NCBI RefSeq assembly: GCF_002162315.1
Contig: NZ_CP021416.1
Coordinates: forward strand, 434,001 to 498,000
Reading direction: 5' to 3'
Length of the DNA stretch: 64,000 nt
DNA from: Sulfurospirillum diekertiae
GTDB lineage: Bacteria > Campylobacterota > Campylobacteria > Campylobacterales > Sulfurospirillaceae
Below the pieces are notes generated by a model, which made no database searches, was not told the DNA's origin, and worked only from the letters and a program-made list of their open reading frames with translations. The translations under genes and the position numbers were made by a program. This document shows, piece after piece, positions 8,437-18,295 of this stretch. Within the stretch, counting starts at the first letter, position 1; each line of letters begins with the position of its first letter.

Positions 8437-9864
8437 ATGATGAGCATAGGAATTCTTTCAATTATTATTTTTTTACCAATGCTAACTGCTTTGATATTGA
8501 TGGTAGTGCCTTTGCATTCTCGCGCTACACGCAATGTTGCTTTTGGCGTATCGCTCTGCATTTTTGCATTGGCACTCTATGTGTATACTCATTTTGACCT
8601 GACCGGAGCACTTCAGTTTAAAGAGAGTTATGTCTGGATTAAAAGTTATGGTATTACGTACAGTGTAGGTATAGATGGTTTTTCACTGATTATTTTGATG
8701 CTGATTGCAACACTGATTCCCAGTGCGTATCTTCTTTTGTGGAATAATTCTCGCTCCAAAAGTTACTGGATTAACATGCTTTTCATCCAAGCGGGTGTGA
8801 GTGGAACACTCTTCTCGCTCGATCTATTTTTATTCTACTTTTTTTGGGAAGCGATGTTATTGCCAGTGTTTATGATTATCGGACTGTTTGGCTCGGGCAA
8901 TCGCGTCTTTTCAACGCTGAAAATCACGATTTACACCATTATGGGTTCACTTTTTATGTTTGTGAGCATTCTCTATTTGGGTGTGGCGCATTACTATGAA
9001 TTTGGAGTATGGAGTTTCGCTCTCTCTGATTTAGTCAATATCAGCACCCTCGCACGTGAGCAAAAAATACTTCTCTTTTTTGGCTTTATGCTTGCTTTTG
9101 CGATTAAAATTCCGCTTTTTCCTTTTCATTCATGGTTATTGCAAACCTATTCAAATTCGCCAACCGGTGGTGTCTTTTTGCTCTCTTCCATCATGGCAAA
9201 ATTAGGCGTGTATGCGCTGGTACGCTTTATGATGCCACTTTTCCCTGATTTATTTGTTGAATTTTCCATCTATTTTGTAGCCCTTGGCATTTTTGGATTG
9301 GTCTATTTTGGTATCGCCGCAATCAGTCAGCTCAATATCAAAAAGATGTTTGCTTACTCGTCAGCTTCGCACTTAGGGTTGATTACCGCGGGAGTGTTTG
9401 CGCTCAATATTCAAGGTATGATGGGAAGTGCCTTTTTGATCGTAGCCCACGCCATTGCAACCGGTGGACTTTTCTTGCTTGTCGGTGTGATGGAGCGACA
9501 TTTGGGCATTCGCTCCTTAAATGGGTTGGGTGGCATTGCGACCAAAGCCCCTTGGTTTACACTCTTTTTTGCGATTATGCTCTTTTGTACAGTGGGAATT
9601 CCAGGAACAAATGGCTTTGTCGCCGAGCTTTTGATCGTGCTGGGTATTTTTCATTACAATCCTTATTTAGGTATGCTCTCGGCTCTTACCGTTTTAGTTG
9701 CAGCAAGTTATATGTTTTGGGTGTTTCAAAAGGCCGTTTTGGTTAAAAGTGATAACGATGTCTCCAATATGAAAGATTTAAGACTTCATGAAATTCTAGG
9801 ACTGGCGCCTTTAGCGGTACTGATTCTTGCGATGGGCGTTTACCCCGATCTCTTTTTTATATAA
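8437..9864 (+). CDS. nuoM: NADH-quinone oxidoreductase subunit M (C-terminal tail frame-disrupted)
   Basis: Antiporter-like proton pump subunit, 475 residues as written, with WEAMLLPVFMIIG, KIPLFPFHSWLLQTYSNSPT and AHAIATGGLFLLVGV landmarks. The reading frame stops at 9864 in GVYPDLFFI*, but one T fewer in the T6 tract just before (about 9852-9857) gives DLFLYKIEPTLQHYLIDILH and a stop at 9922 that overlaps the nuoN ATG by one base, matching the coupling seen elsewhere in this operon. I infer that the true gene ends at 9922. The core of the protein is unaffected. Confidence 0.93.
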   Translation: MMSIGILSIIIFLPMLTALILMVVPLHSRATRNVAFGVSLCIFALALYVYTHFDLTGALQFKESYVWIKSYGITYSVGIDGFSLIILMLIATLIPSAYLLLWNNSRSKSYWINMLFIQAGVSGTLFSLDLFLFYFFWEAMLLPVFMIIGLFGSGNRVFSTLKITIYTIMGSLFMFVSILYLGVAHYYEFGVWSFALSDLVNISTLAREQKILLFFGFMLAFAIKIPLFPFHSWLLQTYSNSPTGGVFLLSSIMAKLGVYALVRFMMPLFPDLFVEFSIYFVALGIFGLVYFGIAAISQLNIKKMFAYSSASHLGLITAGVFALNIQGMMGSAFLIVAHAIATGGLFLLVGVMERHLGIRSLNGLGGIATKAPWFTLFFAIMLFCTVGIPGTNGFVAELLIVLGIFHYNPYLGMLSALTVLVAASYMFWVFQKAVLVKSDNDVSNMKDLRLHEILGLAPLAVLILAMGVYPDLFFI

Positions 9865-9900
9865 AATTGAGCCGACGTTGCAGCACTATCTCATCGATAT

Positions 9901-9912
9901 TTTACATGTAGG
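9901..9912. repeat. Degenerate palindrome TTTACATGTAGG before nuoN
   Basis: Two-base variant of the iterated palindrome. Its right arm runs into TAGGAG, the ribosome-binding site of nuoN, and it lies in the putative nuoM tail. Confidence 0.6.
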
Positions 9913-9921
9913 AGTCAAGTG

Positions 9922-11427
9922 ATGCATTGGATAGAACTGAGTTATCTTTTGCCCTTGATTATCATTGCAAGTGGAGCCGTTGTGTTGATGCTTCTCTCTC
10001 CGCTTGAACGATTTTCGATGGAGCGTTTTTCACTCTTTACTTTTCTCATTTTACTTGTGGCATTGAGCACTGATCTATACTATTTTGGAGATCTCTTTAC
10101 CGCTTTTCCACTGCAAGATATTTTTTCTAAAATGCTGATTGTCGATAGCTATTCGGTCTATTTTGATGCACTTATCCTCAGTGGTGCATTGGTAACTTCT
10201 TTGATTGGAACGCACTATTTCCAAGCGAAGCGTCATTTTAAAAAAGAGTTCTTTTCCCTTTTTCTTTTTTCTGTCTTTGGCATGATGCTCCTTGTGCATG
10301 CGAATGAGCTTATAACAGCGTTTATTGCACTTGAAATTGCCTCACTTTCTCTTTATGTCATGATAGGCTTTCAAAAGATACATGACAAACGAGTGGAAGC
10401 CAGTTACCAATACTTGGTGCTTGGCTCTATCTCTGGCGCATTTTTTCTCTTAGGCTCTGTGCTGATTTACGCAGGGCTTGGTACAACCATTTTAGGCGAT
10501 CTTGGAAAAGCGCTCGATGGGTTGATGGGTAAAGATGTTTCACTTATTGTCATTGGTGGTACCTTTATTTTAGTGACATTTTTGTTTAAAATTTCCGCAT
10601 TTCCGTTTCAAAATTGGACGATTGATGTGTATGATGGCTCGCCTCTGCCTGTCACAGCGTTTATGGCGGCAACGTTTAAAGTCGCTATTTTTGGCTTTGT
10701 ACTTCGTTTGATGCTCATTGACCTTGATCCTATTCGTGAAATGTGGGATACGCTCTTTGTGGTGGTTATTTTAGCGACGTTGCTTTACGGAACATTTTTA
10801 GCCATCATTCAAGAAAGCTTGAAGCGAATGCTTGCCGCTTCGAGTATTGTTCATACAGGATATCTGCTTATTGCCTTTGTCTCCATTGGCTACGCAGGGG
10901 AGAGTGCATCTTCGTCCATTATTTTCTATCTTGTTGCGTATTTCCTTTCCGCGATGGGTGCATTTGGGCTGATCTCGTATATTGCCGCCGATGAGCATGT
11001 GCGTGTAACGTATGAAGATTTTAGAGGCTTTGCGCATGTGCATCCTTATATGGCGGCAATGCTTAGCATTTTTATGCTTTCCCTTGCAGGCATTCCAAGC
11101 ACCATCGGATTTGTCGGTAAGTTTTACATCTTTACGGGGGCGATTGAAGCAGGTTATACTTTCTTAGCAGTTTGCGGCATCATCGCCACATTCATTTCTA
11201 TCTACTACTATTTCAAACTCATTGCACTCATGTACTTTTACCCAGCATGCGAGAAAGATGGTGCTCAAATTCCAACGCTCAGTGGCATTACACCCATTAC
11301 CATTGGTGTGATTGCGATAGCGGTTATTTGGGGAGGAATTGGCAATACCTTCATTGCCTATTTCCCAGGTGTTGACTTCTTAATCGATACGGCAAGACTA
11401 TCGTATATGTCGTTGTTTATCAAGTAA
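9922..11427 (+). CDS. nuoN: NADH-quinone oxidoreductase subunit N
   Basis: Third antiporter-like pump subunit, 501 residues. Landmarks: SLYVMIGFQ, SAFPFQNWTIDVYDGSPLP and SLAGIPSTIGFVGKFYIF. ATG at 9922 is preferred over the GTG at 9919 because TAGGAG lies 6-8 bases upstream and the ATG would overlap the restored nuoM stop. Last gene of the + block; it converges with the PAS/GGDEF gene only 4 bases away, leaving no room for a terminator outside the genes. Confidence 0.95.
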   Translation: MHWIELSYLLPLIIIASGAVVLMLLSPLERFSMERFSLFTFLILLVALSTDLYYFGDLFTAFPLQDIFSKMLIVDSYSVYFDALILSGALVTSLIGTHYFQAKRHFKKEFFSLFLFSVFGMMLLVHANELITAFIALEIASLSLYVMIGFQKIHDKRVEASYQYLVLGSISGAFFLLGSVLIYAGLGTTILGDLGKALDGLMGKDVSLIVIGGTFILVTFLFKISAFPFQNWTIDVYDGSPLPVTAFMAATFKVAIFGFVLRLMLIDLDPIREMWDTLFVVVILATLLYGTFLAIIQESLKRMLAASSIVHTGYLLIAFVSIGYAGESASSSIIFYLVAYFLSAMGAFGLISYIAADEHVRVTYEDFRGFAHVHPYMAAMLSIFMLSLAGIPSTIGFVGKFYIFTGAIEAGYTFLAVCGIIATFISIYYYFKLIALMYFYPACEKDGAQIPTLSGITPITIGVIAIAVIWGGIGNTFIAYFPGVDFLIDTARLSYMSLFIK

Positions 11428-11431
11428 TTCA

Positions 11432-13445
11432 TTATTTGGTCTCATTGTAAAAGCAGCTTTTATGACGCCCTGTTTGTTTGGCTTCATACAAGGCACTATC
11501 AGCATTTTTGAGAATAATCTTAGCATCTTGTGTTCCTGTAAAGAGTATTCCGCCTAAAGAGATGCTCAGAGAATAACTTTTTTCATTATAGATAAAAGGA
11601 TCAATAAAGGCATCTTGAACTTTTTGTGCCAAAGCTTTCATGTATTGAGTTGCAAATATTTTCGTATCACCGAGGTCTTCGAGTAGGATAACAAACTCAT
11701 CACCACCGAGCCTTGCGATACTATCGCCTTGTCGTAAAGAGTCTTTAAGCCTTCTTGCCATATCTTGAAGCAGTAAATCTCCTACATCATGTCCTAACTC
11801 ATCATTGATACGTTTGAAATAATCTAAATCTAAAAAGAAAATAGCGCCAAAGGTTTGATAACGTTTCGCACTAACAATAGCTCGCTCAATTCTATCCATA
11901 AGCAATCTTCTGTTAGGAAGGTCGGTTAATGGGTCATAAAAAGCAAGATGTTCCATCTCTTCTTCAGTACGTTTACGGTCACTGATGTCCTCCTTAATCG
12001 CAATAAAATGTGTAATATTTCCATGATCATCACTAACAGGGGTAATCTGTAATGATTCATAGTACAGTTGCCCATTTTTTCGTTTATTGATCACTTCTCC
12101 GTGCCATGGTTGATTGGAAAGAATAGTTTCCCACATATGGGTATAAAATATTTTTTCTTGCTTTCCTGAGCCAACAAGCTCATGAGGTGTGCGACCAAGG
12201 GCTTCCCCTAAATGATAGCCTGTAATTTCTTCAAAACCTTTACTGACCCATTCAATAATGGCATCTTTATTGGTGATGATCACAGCATTGGTTGTCGCTT
12301 CTAAAGCAGTTGATAAAAGTTTCATCTTTTCTTCCAGTGCTTTTCTCTCTTCGATATTTCTAAAGGCAAAAACCATGCCGAGTGCTTGATCTTCATGAAC
12401 AATACTATTGCCAAAAATTTCCACTGGGATCATTCGAGAATCTTTACATGTAAAATATTCTGTATCATCTTTCCAAGCACTTTTGGTTACAAGAGCTTTA
12501 TAAATAGGGCATTCCTCTAGAGGGATAATATCTCCATTAAGAGTGTGCGAGTGGAAAAGTCTATGTGCTTGTTGTCCAATCAACTCTTCTTCGGTATAAC
12601 CAAGAATAGAGCACGCCTTAGCGTTGGCCAGTAAAATAGTTCCATTTGAATCAATAGCATAAACACCTTCATCTAAAGAGTTCAGAATTGTCTCGATCCA
12701 ATGCTTTCTCTGTTTCATTTCATTAGAAGTCTCTTGCAGTTCAACTTGAGTTGTCTTGACTTTTTGAATCATAAGATTAAAAGCATTCACAACTTTTGCT
12801 GTTTCCCTGAGTCCTCCTTGCAGTTGAATGGGTGCAAAATAGCCATTACCAAGGTCTATCGTTGATTGTTCTAGGGCACTTAGTTGTTCTAAACTACGGT
12901 AAAGTGTTAGCCAAAGCCCTAGAAAATCTAAAAGAATAATGGCAAACATAACGCCAAAATGGACTCTAAAATCATTCCATATACGATTGCTAAAACTTTG
13001 GATACTAAGTCTTACTGCAATGGAGCCATAGTCAATTCCCCCTACTGAAATGTGGGTTTGACCATAACTATCGTAAAGTCCAAACAGGGTTTCAAACCAT
13101 TGAGGAGCATCTTTGGGCTCTTCTGTATCACTACTTTGAAGCGATTTTCCTGTTGCATCGTAAAATACAATGTTTTGTACATAAGGAGAAGTGATGTAGC
13201 CATTAAGTTGTTGTTGGATAGTTTCATAATCGCCAATGACGATTGCTTCTGATAAGAAGATAGGAAGCATTTTTAACGTTTGTTCTTTTTGCATCTCTAA
13301 ATCATGAAGAGCATCTTGTGCATCTTGCTTAGTTAACATAATTAAGATAAGTCCCCCTGCAAAAAAGAAGCGAGAAACTGATTGCTATAAAGATACGATG
13401 GGCAAAAGATAAATGAGCCCATATAGAGATGAAAATTCTTTTCAT
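11432..13445 (-). CDS. Membrane PAS-PAS diguanylate cyclase (GGDEF), frame-disrupted near N-terminus
   Basis: Makes c-di-GMP from GTP. As written the longest frame (11432-13339) is 635 residues: an extracytoplasmic sensor of about 120 residues, a membrane helix near residues 130-160, two PAS domains (about 215-330 and 340-460) and a GGDEF domain with the intact motif ARLGGDEFVILLE. An upstream ATG at 13445 reads MKRIFISIWAHLSFAHRIFI and would join the main frame as a first membrane helix if one base is removed near 13351-13366 (A6 or C5 tract on +). That ATG overlaps the stop of the upstream PhnD-like gene as ATGA, strong support for it being the true start. Co-encoding suggests that the binding protein is its periplasmic input. 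Confidence 0.85.
12443..12454. repeat. TTTACATGTAAA palindrome in the PAS/GGDEF gene
   Basis: Exact copy, read as F-T-C-K (EYFTCKDS) in the first PAS domain region. Confidence 0.9.
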
Positions 13446-14284
13446 GGCTTCTTCTTTATGAATGAATGAGCATAGAAATCACGGTAACTTTGGTATTCTT
13501 TAGCAGAAGAGTTTATAAAACCAAGGGGTGAATCTTGTGCAATGAGTTTAGCAGAAGCTTCAAGAATTTTTAAGCCTTCTGGGTCACTGTTCATTTGCAC
13601 GAAAGCATTTTGAATCGCTTGAACGGCATCTTTGGGTATGCGAGGATGAACGGATATGGGAATATTGAGAAATTTTTCAGATTCCCATAAAACACGGTAC
13701 GATATATTTTCACGACGGGCATAAGCACTCATCACTTGATTGTTAACAGCAGCAACCATTACTTTTCCTACTTTGAGTTGTGCCATAATGCCCTCTTGGT
13801 TGCCGCCAAAAACAGGATTAACGTTAATACTCTGATGTTGCAAATAGTCCATAGGAACGGCATATCCGATAAAAGCTGTTAGAGAAGGGAATCCTACTTC
13901 TTTACCAGCAATATCCTGAAGCGTATACAATGAGGAATCAGCTAAAGTGACAATCTGTCCCGTGATCGCTCGGTCTCTTGGTCGTAAAATGACTTGATAA
14001 TTTGCCTCAGCCATTTTGGGGCTAAAGATGGTGTTGGAGTAAACAAAGTCGTAGGAACCTTTTTGGATTGCTAAATTTGACTCAGGTGCCGTACGCGCAA
14101 CTTTTAAAATCAGAGGAACACCACTTTTAGATGAGACGTAGGTTAAAATAGGGTTCCAATATTGTGCTGTTAAGAGCGCATTTCGCTGAGCCAGAACCCC
14201 AAACGTGTAAGGAGCGTTTTCTGCAGCGACTAAGAAGAAGGAACTGAAACAAAATAAAATTATTGTTATGCGTTTAAAAAGCAT
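13442..14284 (-). CDS. PhnD-like periplasmic substrate-binding protein
   Basis: 280 residues with a Sec signal peptide (about residues 1-21, cleavage after VAA) and a type-2 periplasmic binding fold of the phosphate/phosphite/phosphonate family: FGVLAQRNALLTAQYWNPIL, a YDFVYSNTIFSP motif and GFPSLTAFIGY. No permease or ATPase gene is nearby; instead the stop overlaps the start of a membrane diguanylate cyclase by ATGA. I infer a sensory, not transport, role, as in known binding-protein/GGDEF pairs such as NspS-MbaA of Vibrio cholerae. The ligand cannot be read from the sequence. The gene lies 115 bp downstream of nuoF on the same strand. Confidence 0.88.
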   Translation of the reverse strand: MLFKRITIILFCFSSFFLVAAENAPYTFGVLAQRNALLTAQYWNPILTYVSSKSGVPLILKVARTAPESNLAIQKGSYDFVYSNTIFSPKMAEANYQVILRPRDRAITGQIVTLADSSLYTLQDIAGKEVGFPSLTAFIGYAVPMDYLQHQSINVNPVFGGNQEGIMAQLKVGKVMVAAVNNQVMSAYARRENISYRVLWESEKFLNIPISVHPRIPKDAVQAIQNAFVQMNSDPEGLKILEASAKLIAQDSPLGFINSSAKEYQSYRDFYAHSFIKKKP

Positions 14285-14399
14285 CCGTATGTCCCCTATC
14301 CAAGAGGCTCAGATTCATCTTTTACAAATGAATGAACCATGTTACATGAATACAAGCGTAACAATAATTAGCTTAATATTATCAAAAGCAAGGGGTATT

Positions 14400-15644
14400 T
14401 TAATGGAGTAGCGCCTCAAACTCTTCACGAAATTTTTTAAGATAACTCTGCGCAATAAAGGCTACCGATGGTGCAAAAACACAGATGGTTTTACCATTGA
14501 GCATATCGCACGCATCAAGAATAGTGTTGAAGTCTTCTTTGCTTCCTTTTCCAGCCAAAATTTTGGCTAAAATACGATCGACCCAGCCAGTACCTTCACG
14601 ACAAGGTGTGCATTGTCCGCAGGATTCGTGGTGGTAAAACTCAAAAAGATTTTTCATCACTTCTGGGATGCTGACATCTTCATCCATCACGATTATTCCG
14701 CCCGTGCCTAAAGCTGAGCCATGGGCTTTGAGGCTTTCGTAATCGAGCGTTATATCTTCAATCTCATCGGCTTTTAAAATTTGTACTGAGGATCCACCGG
14801 GAATAACAGCTTTGAGTTTCTTGCCATTTTTAAGACCGCCACACAGATCGTAAATGACCTCTTTCATTGAAGTCCCATACGGCAATTCATAGACCCCTGG
14901 GCGCTCTACGTGACCACTGATGCCAAAGAGCATTGTGCCAGGAGATTCTTTGGTGCCATACATCTGGTACGCGCCATAGCCTTCGTTGATGATGTAGGGA
15001 ACGCTTGCGATGGTTTCAACATTGTTCACCACCGTAGGATTACCAAAAAACCACTCAGGCTCTTTACCTTTGGGCTTAAGTCTAGGGTGACCGCGCTTGC
15101 CTTCCAAAGACTCTAAAAGAGCGGTTTTCTCACCACAGATGTACGCCCCAGCCCCTTTATGAATCGTTACATGTAAAGCATAATTATGCCCTAGAATGTT
15201 CTCTCCCAAAATGCCTGCCTCATATGCTTCATCAATGGCTTCTTGCAAACGGTTCATCCAAAAGACGTACTCACCACGAATATAAACATACGCATGATGC
15301 GCACCAATGGCATAACTTGAGCAAATGATGCCTTCAATAAGTAGATGCGGGTCAAACTCTAAAATCTGGCGGTCTTTAAAGGTTCCGGGTTCTCCCTCAT
15401 CGGCATTTATGACCAAGTAAATAGGTTTGTCACTGTTTTTTGGGATCAGTCTCCATTTCTCACCGGTATGCGCTCCCCCACCACCTTTGCCACGAAGTCC
15501 ACTTTTTTCGACTTCTGTCATGACTTCATCGGGGCTCATTTTAAAGAGTCTCTCTAAAGAGGCGTATCTGCCATTTTCTCTAGCGACATTCAGGGTGTAT
15601 GCTTCGGGAATATCAAAATTTTTACTGACTAATTTAATCATCAT
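14400..15644 (-). CDS. nuoF: NADH-quinone oxidoreductase subunit F (NADH-binding)
   Basis: Carries the NADH and FMN sites and cluster N3. GLRGKGGGGAHTGEKW is the nucleotide-binding glycine-rich segment, INADEGEPGTFKDR the FMN segment, and ESCGQCTPCREGTG plus the later KTIC cysteine bind [4Fe-4S]. 414 residues, usual length. Its presence means that this complex can take electrons from NADH directly, unlike the complex I of many Campylobacter and Helicobacter species, which lack NuoE/F. Overlaps nuoE by 4 bases. A near-palindrome GTTACATGTAAA lies at 15166-15177. Confidence 0.96.
   Translation of the reverse strand: MMIKLVSKNFDIPEAYTLNVARENGRYASLERLFKMSPDEVMTEVEKSGLRGKGGGGAHTGEKWRLIPKNSDKPIYLVINADEGEPGTFKDRQILEFDPHLLIEGIICSSYAIGAHHAYVYIRGEYVFWMNRLQEAIDEAYEAGILGENILGHNYALHVTIHKGAGAYICGEKTALLESLEGKRGHPRLKPKGKEPEWFFGNPTVVNNVETIASVPYIINEGYGAYQMYGTKESPGTMLFGISGHVERPGVYELPYGTSMKEVIYDLCGGLKNGKKLKAVIPGGSSVQILKADEIEDITLDYESLKAHGSALGTGGIIVMDEDVSIPEVMKNLFEFYHHESCGQCTPCREGTGWVDRILAKILAGKGSKEDFNTILDACDMLNGKTICVFAPSVAFIAQSYLKKFREEFEALLH
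15166..15177. repeat. Palindrome copy (GTTACATGTAAA) in nuoF
   Basis: One outer base differs from the consensus; read as L-H-V-T on the minus strand. Confidence 0.8.
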
Positions 15645-16120
15645 TTTGAGAGTTCCTCCAAGAGTGCATCGAGTTTCTCAACGGTAAGATTTTCGATGTA
15701 GTCATCGTTAAGACGCATACATGGGCTTGTACCACATGAGCCTAAACACTCGACTAAAGAGAGGGTAAATTTGCCATCCTTACTTGTTTCACCAGCTCGT
15801 ATGCCAAGGCGTTCTTGCAAATGTTCTTGCAACGTTTTAGAACCTGCAAGCATACAGGAGAGGGTTTTGCACAGTTGTAAATGGTATGTTCCAATAGGTT
15901 GGAGGTTGAACATGGTATAAAAAGAGGCAACAGAGTAGACCTCCATTGCGGAACATTCAAGTTTTTTAGCAACGTATTGCATCGCATCTAAACTGATCCA
16001 CCCTTCTTGGTACTGAACCATCCATAAAGAGGGGAGCATCAAGGAGCTTTTATCGGGATAACGCTCTAAGAGGGCACTAAATTTTTCCTCATTTGCGTGA
16101 TTGAATGCAAACGTATTCAT
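15641..16120 (-). CDS. nuoE: NADH-quinone oxidoreductase subunit E
   Basis: 159-residue thioredoxin-fold [2Fe-2S] subunit (cluster N1a) partnering NuoF. The four ligands are visible as CKTLSC (C-x4-C) and ECLGSCGTSP (C-x3-C), and the N-terminal helical bundle includes WISLDAMQYVAKKL. Overlaps nuoCD upstream and nuoF downstream by 4 bases each. Confidence 0.95.
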   Translation of the reverse strand: MNTFAFNHANEEKFSALLERYPDKSSLMLPSLWMVQYQEGWISLDAMQYVAKKLECSAMEVYSVASFYTMFNLQPIGTYHLQLCKTLSCMLAGSKTLQEHLQERLGIRAGETSKDGKFTLSLVECLGSCGTSPCMRLNDDYIENLTVEKLDALLEELSK

Positions 16121-17784
16121 CGATCTAGCTCCCCTGCAATGATATTAAGACTTCCTAAGGTTAAAACGGCATCTGCAATCATGCTCCCTTCAATGATGCG
16201 TGGATACGCTGCCATTGCATAAAAGCAGGGAGGTCGGACTTTGATTTTATAGGGTGTGCCACTGCCATCGCTGACAATGAAAAAACCGAGTTCTCCATTG
16301 GCTCCTTCGATCGCTCGGTAATACTCAGAAGCAGGTACTTTAACGCCTTCATAAATGAGCTTAAACTGGTTCATTAAGCCTTCAATATTGTTATAGACTT
16401 CTTTTTTCGGAGGCAAAGAGATAGCATGATCTGGCACACAAATAGCACCTTTAGGAAGTCGTTGCATGGCTTGGTTGATAATGCGCGTACTTTGCTTGAT
16501 CTCTTCAAAACGTACCATCATGCGGTCATACACGTCTCCAACACTGCCAAGAGCGATGTCAAAATCAAAGGTCTCATAGTGATAATAAGGAGCTGTGACA
16601 CGAAGGTCGTAGGCAACACCACTGGCTCTGAGATTGGGACCAGTGAGTCCTCGATTGATTGCATCTTCTTTAGTGATAATACCAACATTTTGAGTGCGAT
16701 CATGAAAAATACGGTTGTGTTCAATGAGTTTCAGTGCTTCTGTAACCCCTTGTTCGATCTCTTTAAGACAAACATTCAGGTCATTTTCAAAACCGTCATA
16801 CAAGTCGTGGCTCATTCCACCAATGCGCATGTAAGAGTTCGTAAGACGTGCTCCTGTCAGCTTGGAGAGAAGGTCATACACTTTTTCACGTGGATTGTAG
16901 AGATACCAGTAGTTGGTAAGGGCTCCCATATCAACTAAAATTGCGGCTAAGCAGACTAAGTGGTCGATGATGCGTGAAAGTTCACCGACGATAACACGAA
17001 TAAACTTAGCACGTTCTGGCAGATCAACACCTAAAATACCTTCAACCGCATGAGCGTAAGCGATGTTATTTAAAATAGCGGAGCAGTAATTAAGTCTGTC
17101 GGTATAGGGAATGATTTGGTTATACGTATGATTTTCACATGATTTTTCAAAACCACGGTGTAAGTAACCAATCTCACTCACAGCACAGGTGATATTTTCA
17201 CCATCGAGTGCTACAAAGGTGCGAATCGTTCCATGACTTGCGGGGTGTGCAGGACCTAAGTTTAAAAACATCAGTTCATCTTGTGGCGTGAAGCCTTTAG
17301 TTTTCAAACAGGGCGTCATTTCATCCATCAAATCATCACTTTGATGACACAATTGTCCTTGTGTAATAGGGTAGTCTTTCCGTAAAGGATGCCCTTTGAA
17401 TTCTTTGTGATTTAAAATGCGCTTGAGGTTAGGGTGGTTTTTAAAATGAATGCCATATTGATCCCAGATTTCACGTTCTGCCCAGTTTGCACTTTTAAAC
17501 AAAGAGGTAATACTTTGTGTTGCAAGTGAACTATCGATGTAGGTTTTAAGGGTGATGAGGTTTTTAAAATTTTGATCACGTAAAAGATAGACAATGGCGA
17601 AACGCTCTGGTTGATTCTTTACATGTAAATAATCTATGGCGGTCATATCGACTAAAAAAGTATAATGATCTTTCTCTTTAAGAATGTGTAATGCTTGTAC
17701 AATAAGCGCTTTATCAAGGATAAACGCTCCATAAGCATCAATCGTATAAGAATCTGCCAATGTTTCTTTAAAAAATTTAGGCAT
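16117..17784 (-). CDS. nuoCD: NADH-quinone oxidoreductase fused subunits C and D
   Basis: Fusion of the 30-kDa NuoC (about residues 1-150; ending in HPLRKDYP) and the 49-kDa NuoD (about 165-555; LNLGPAHPASHGTIR, IGYLHRGFEK, GRMxVRFEEI-like MMVRFEEIKQS), which bears the quinone pocket. I start at ATG 17784 (MPKFFKE) rather than the longer frame from 17814 because AAAGGAG is 6 bases upstream; this overlaps the nuoB end by 8 bases. 555 residues. A fused NuoCD is found in several proteobacterial groups and is not the separate C and D of the standard Campylobacter complex. Confidence 0.95.
   Translation of the reverse strand: MPKFFKETLADSYTIDAYGAFILDKALIVQALHILKEKDHYTFLVDMTAIDYLHVKNQPERFAIVYLLRDQNFKNLITLKTYIDSSLATQSITSLFKSANWAEREIWDQYGIHFKNHPNLKRILNHKEFKGHPLRKDYPITQGQLCHQSDDLMDEMTPCLKTKGFTPQDELMFLNLGPAHPASHGTIRTFVALDGENITCAVSEIGYLHRGFEKSCENHTYNQIIPYTDRLNYCSAILNNIAYAHAVEGILGVDLPERAKFIRVIVGELSRIIDHLVCLAAILVDMGALTNYWYLYNPREKVYDLLSKLTGARLTNSYMRIGGMSHDLYDGFENDLNVCLKEIEQGVTEALKLIEHNRIFHDRTQNVGIITKEDAINRGLTGPNLRASGVAYDLRVTAPYYHYETFDFDIALGSVGDVYDRMMVRFEEIKQSTRIINQAMQRLPKGAICVPDHAISLPPKKEVYNNIEGLMNQFKLIYEGVKVPASEYYRAIEGANGELGFFIVSDGSGTPYKIKVRPPCFYAMAAYPRIIEGSMIADAVLTLGSLNIIAGELDR
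17618..17629. repeat. TTTACATGTAAA palindrome in nuoCD
   Basis: Exact copy, read as Y-L-H-V-K in the NuoC part. Confidence 0.9.
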
Positions 17785-18295
17785 CCAGTGCTCCTTTAAA
17801 GACGCGTTTGGCACGATCTTCTAGCAAGCTTTGAGAGGCCTGTATTTTTTGAATTTCCAAAAGGGCATCTAAAAAAGCCTCTGGACGAGGAGGGCAACCT
17901 GCGACATAGACATCTACAGGAATGATGCTGTCGATACCTTGAAGGGTCGTGTAATTGTCGTAAAAACCGCCACTGCAGGCACAAGCTCCCGCACTGATGA
18001 CCCATTTTGGCTCGCTCATTTGATCGTAAATCTTTTTTAAAATCGGTGCTTGTTTGTAACTGACGGTTCCTGCAATAATGAGTAGATCCGCTTGACGAGG
18101 GGAAAATCGAACAACTTCTGCCCCAAAACGAGAGATGTCGTATTTACTACTGGCAACACTCATAAATTCAATAGCACAACACGCTGTTCCAAAAATATAA
18201 GGCCACATAGAGGATTCTCTCGCCCAAGAAATGGCACTATCCAGTTTAGTGGTAATGAGGCTTTCGCCAAAGATTGCTTCTGCGCCTACTGCCAT
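17777..18295 (-). CDS. nuoB: NADH-quinone oxidoreductase subunit B
   Basis: Carries cluster N2, the last iron-sulfur centre before quinone. Ligands are visible in ACCAIE (adjacent cysteines), GACACSGGFYDNY and VAGCPPRPEAF. 172 residues. Overlaps nuoA by 10 bases (ATGGCAGTAG holds both the start and nuoA's stop) and nuoCD by 8. Confidence 0.96.
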   Translation of the reverse strand: MAVGAEAIFGESLITTKLDSAISWARESSMWPYIFGTACCAIEFMSVASSKYDISRFGAEVVRFSPRQADLLIIAGTVSYKQAPILKKIYDQMSEPKWVISAGACACSGGFYDNYTTLQGIDSIIPVDVYVAGCPPRPEAFLDALLEIQKIQASQSLLEDRAKRVFKGALDA

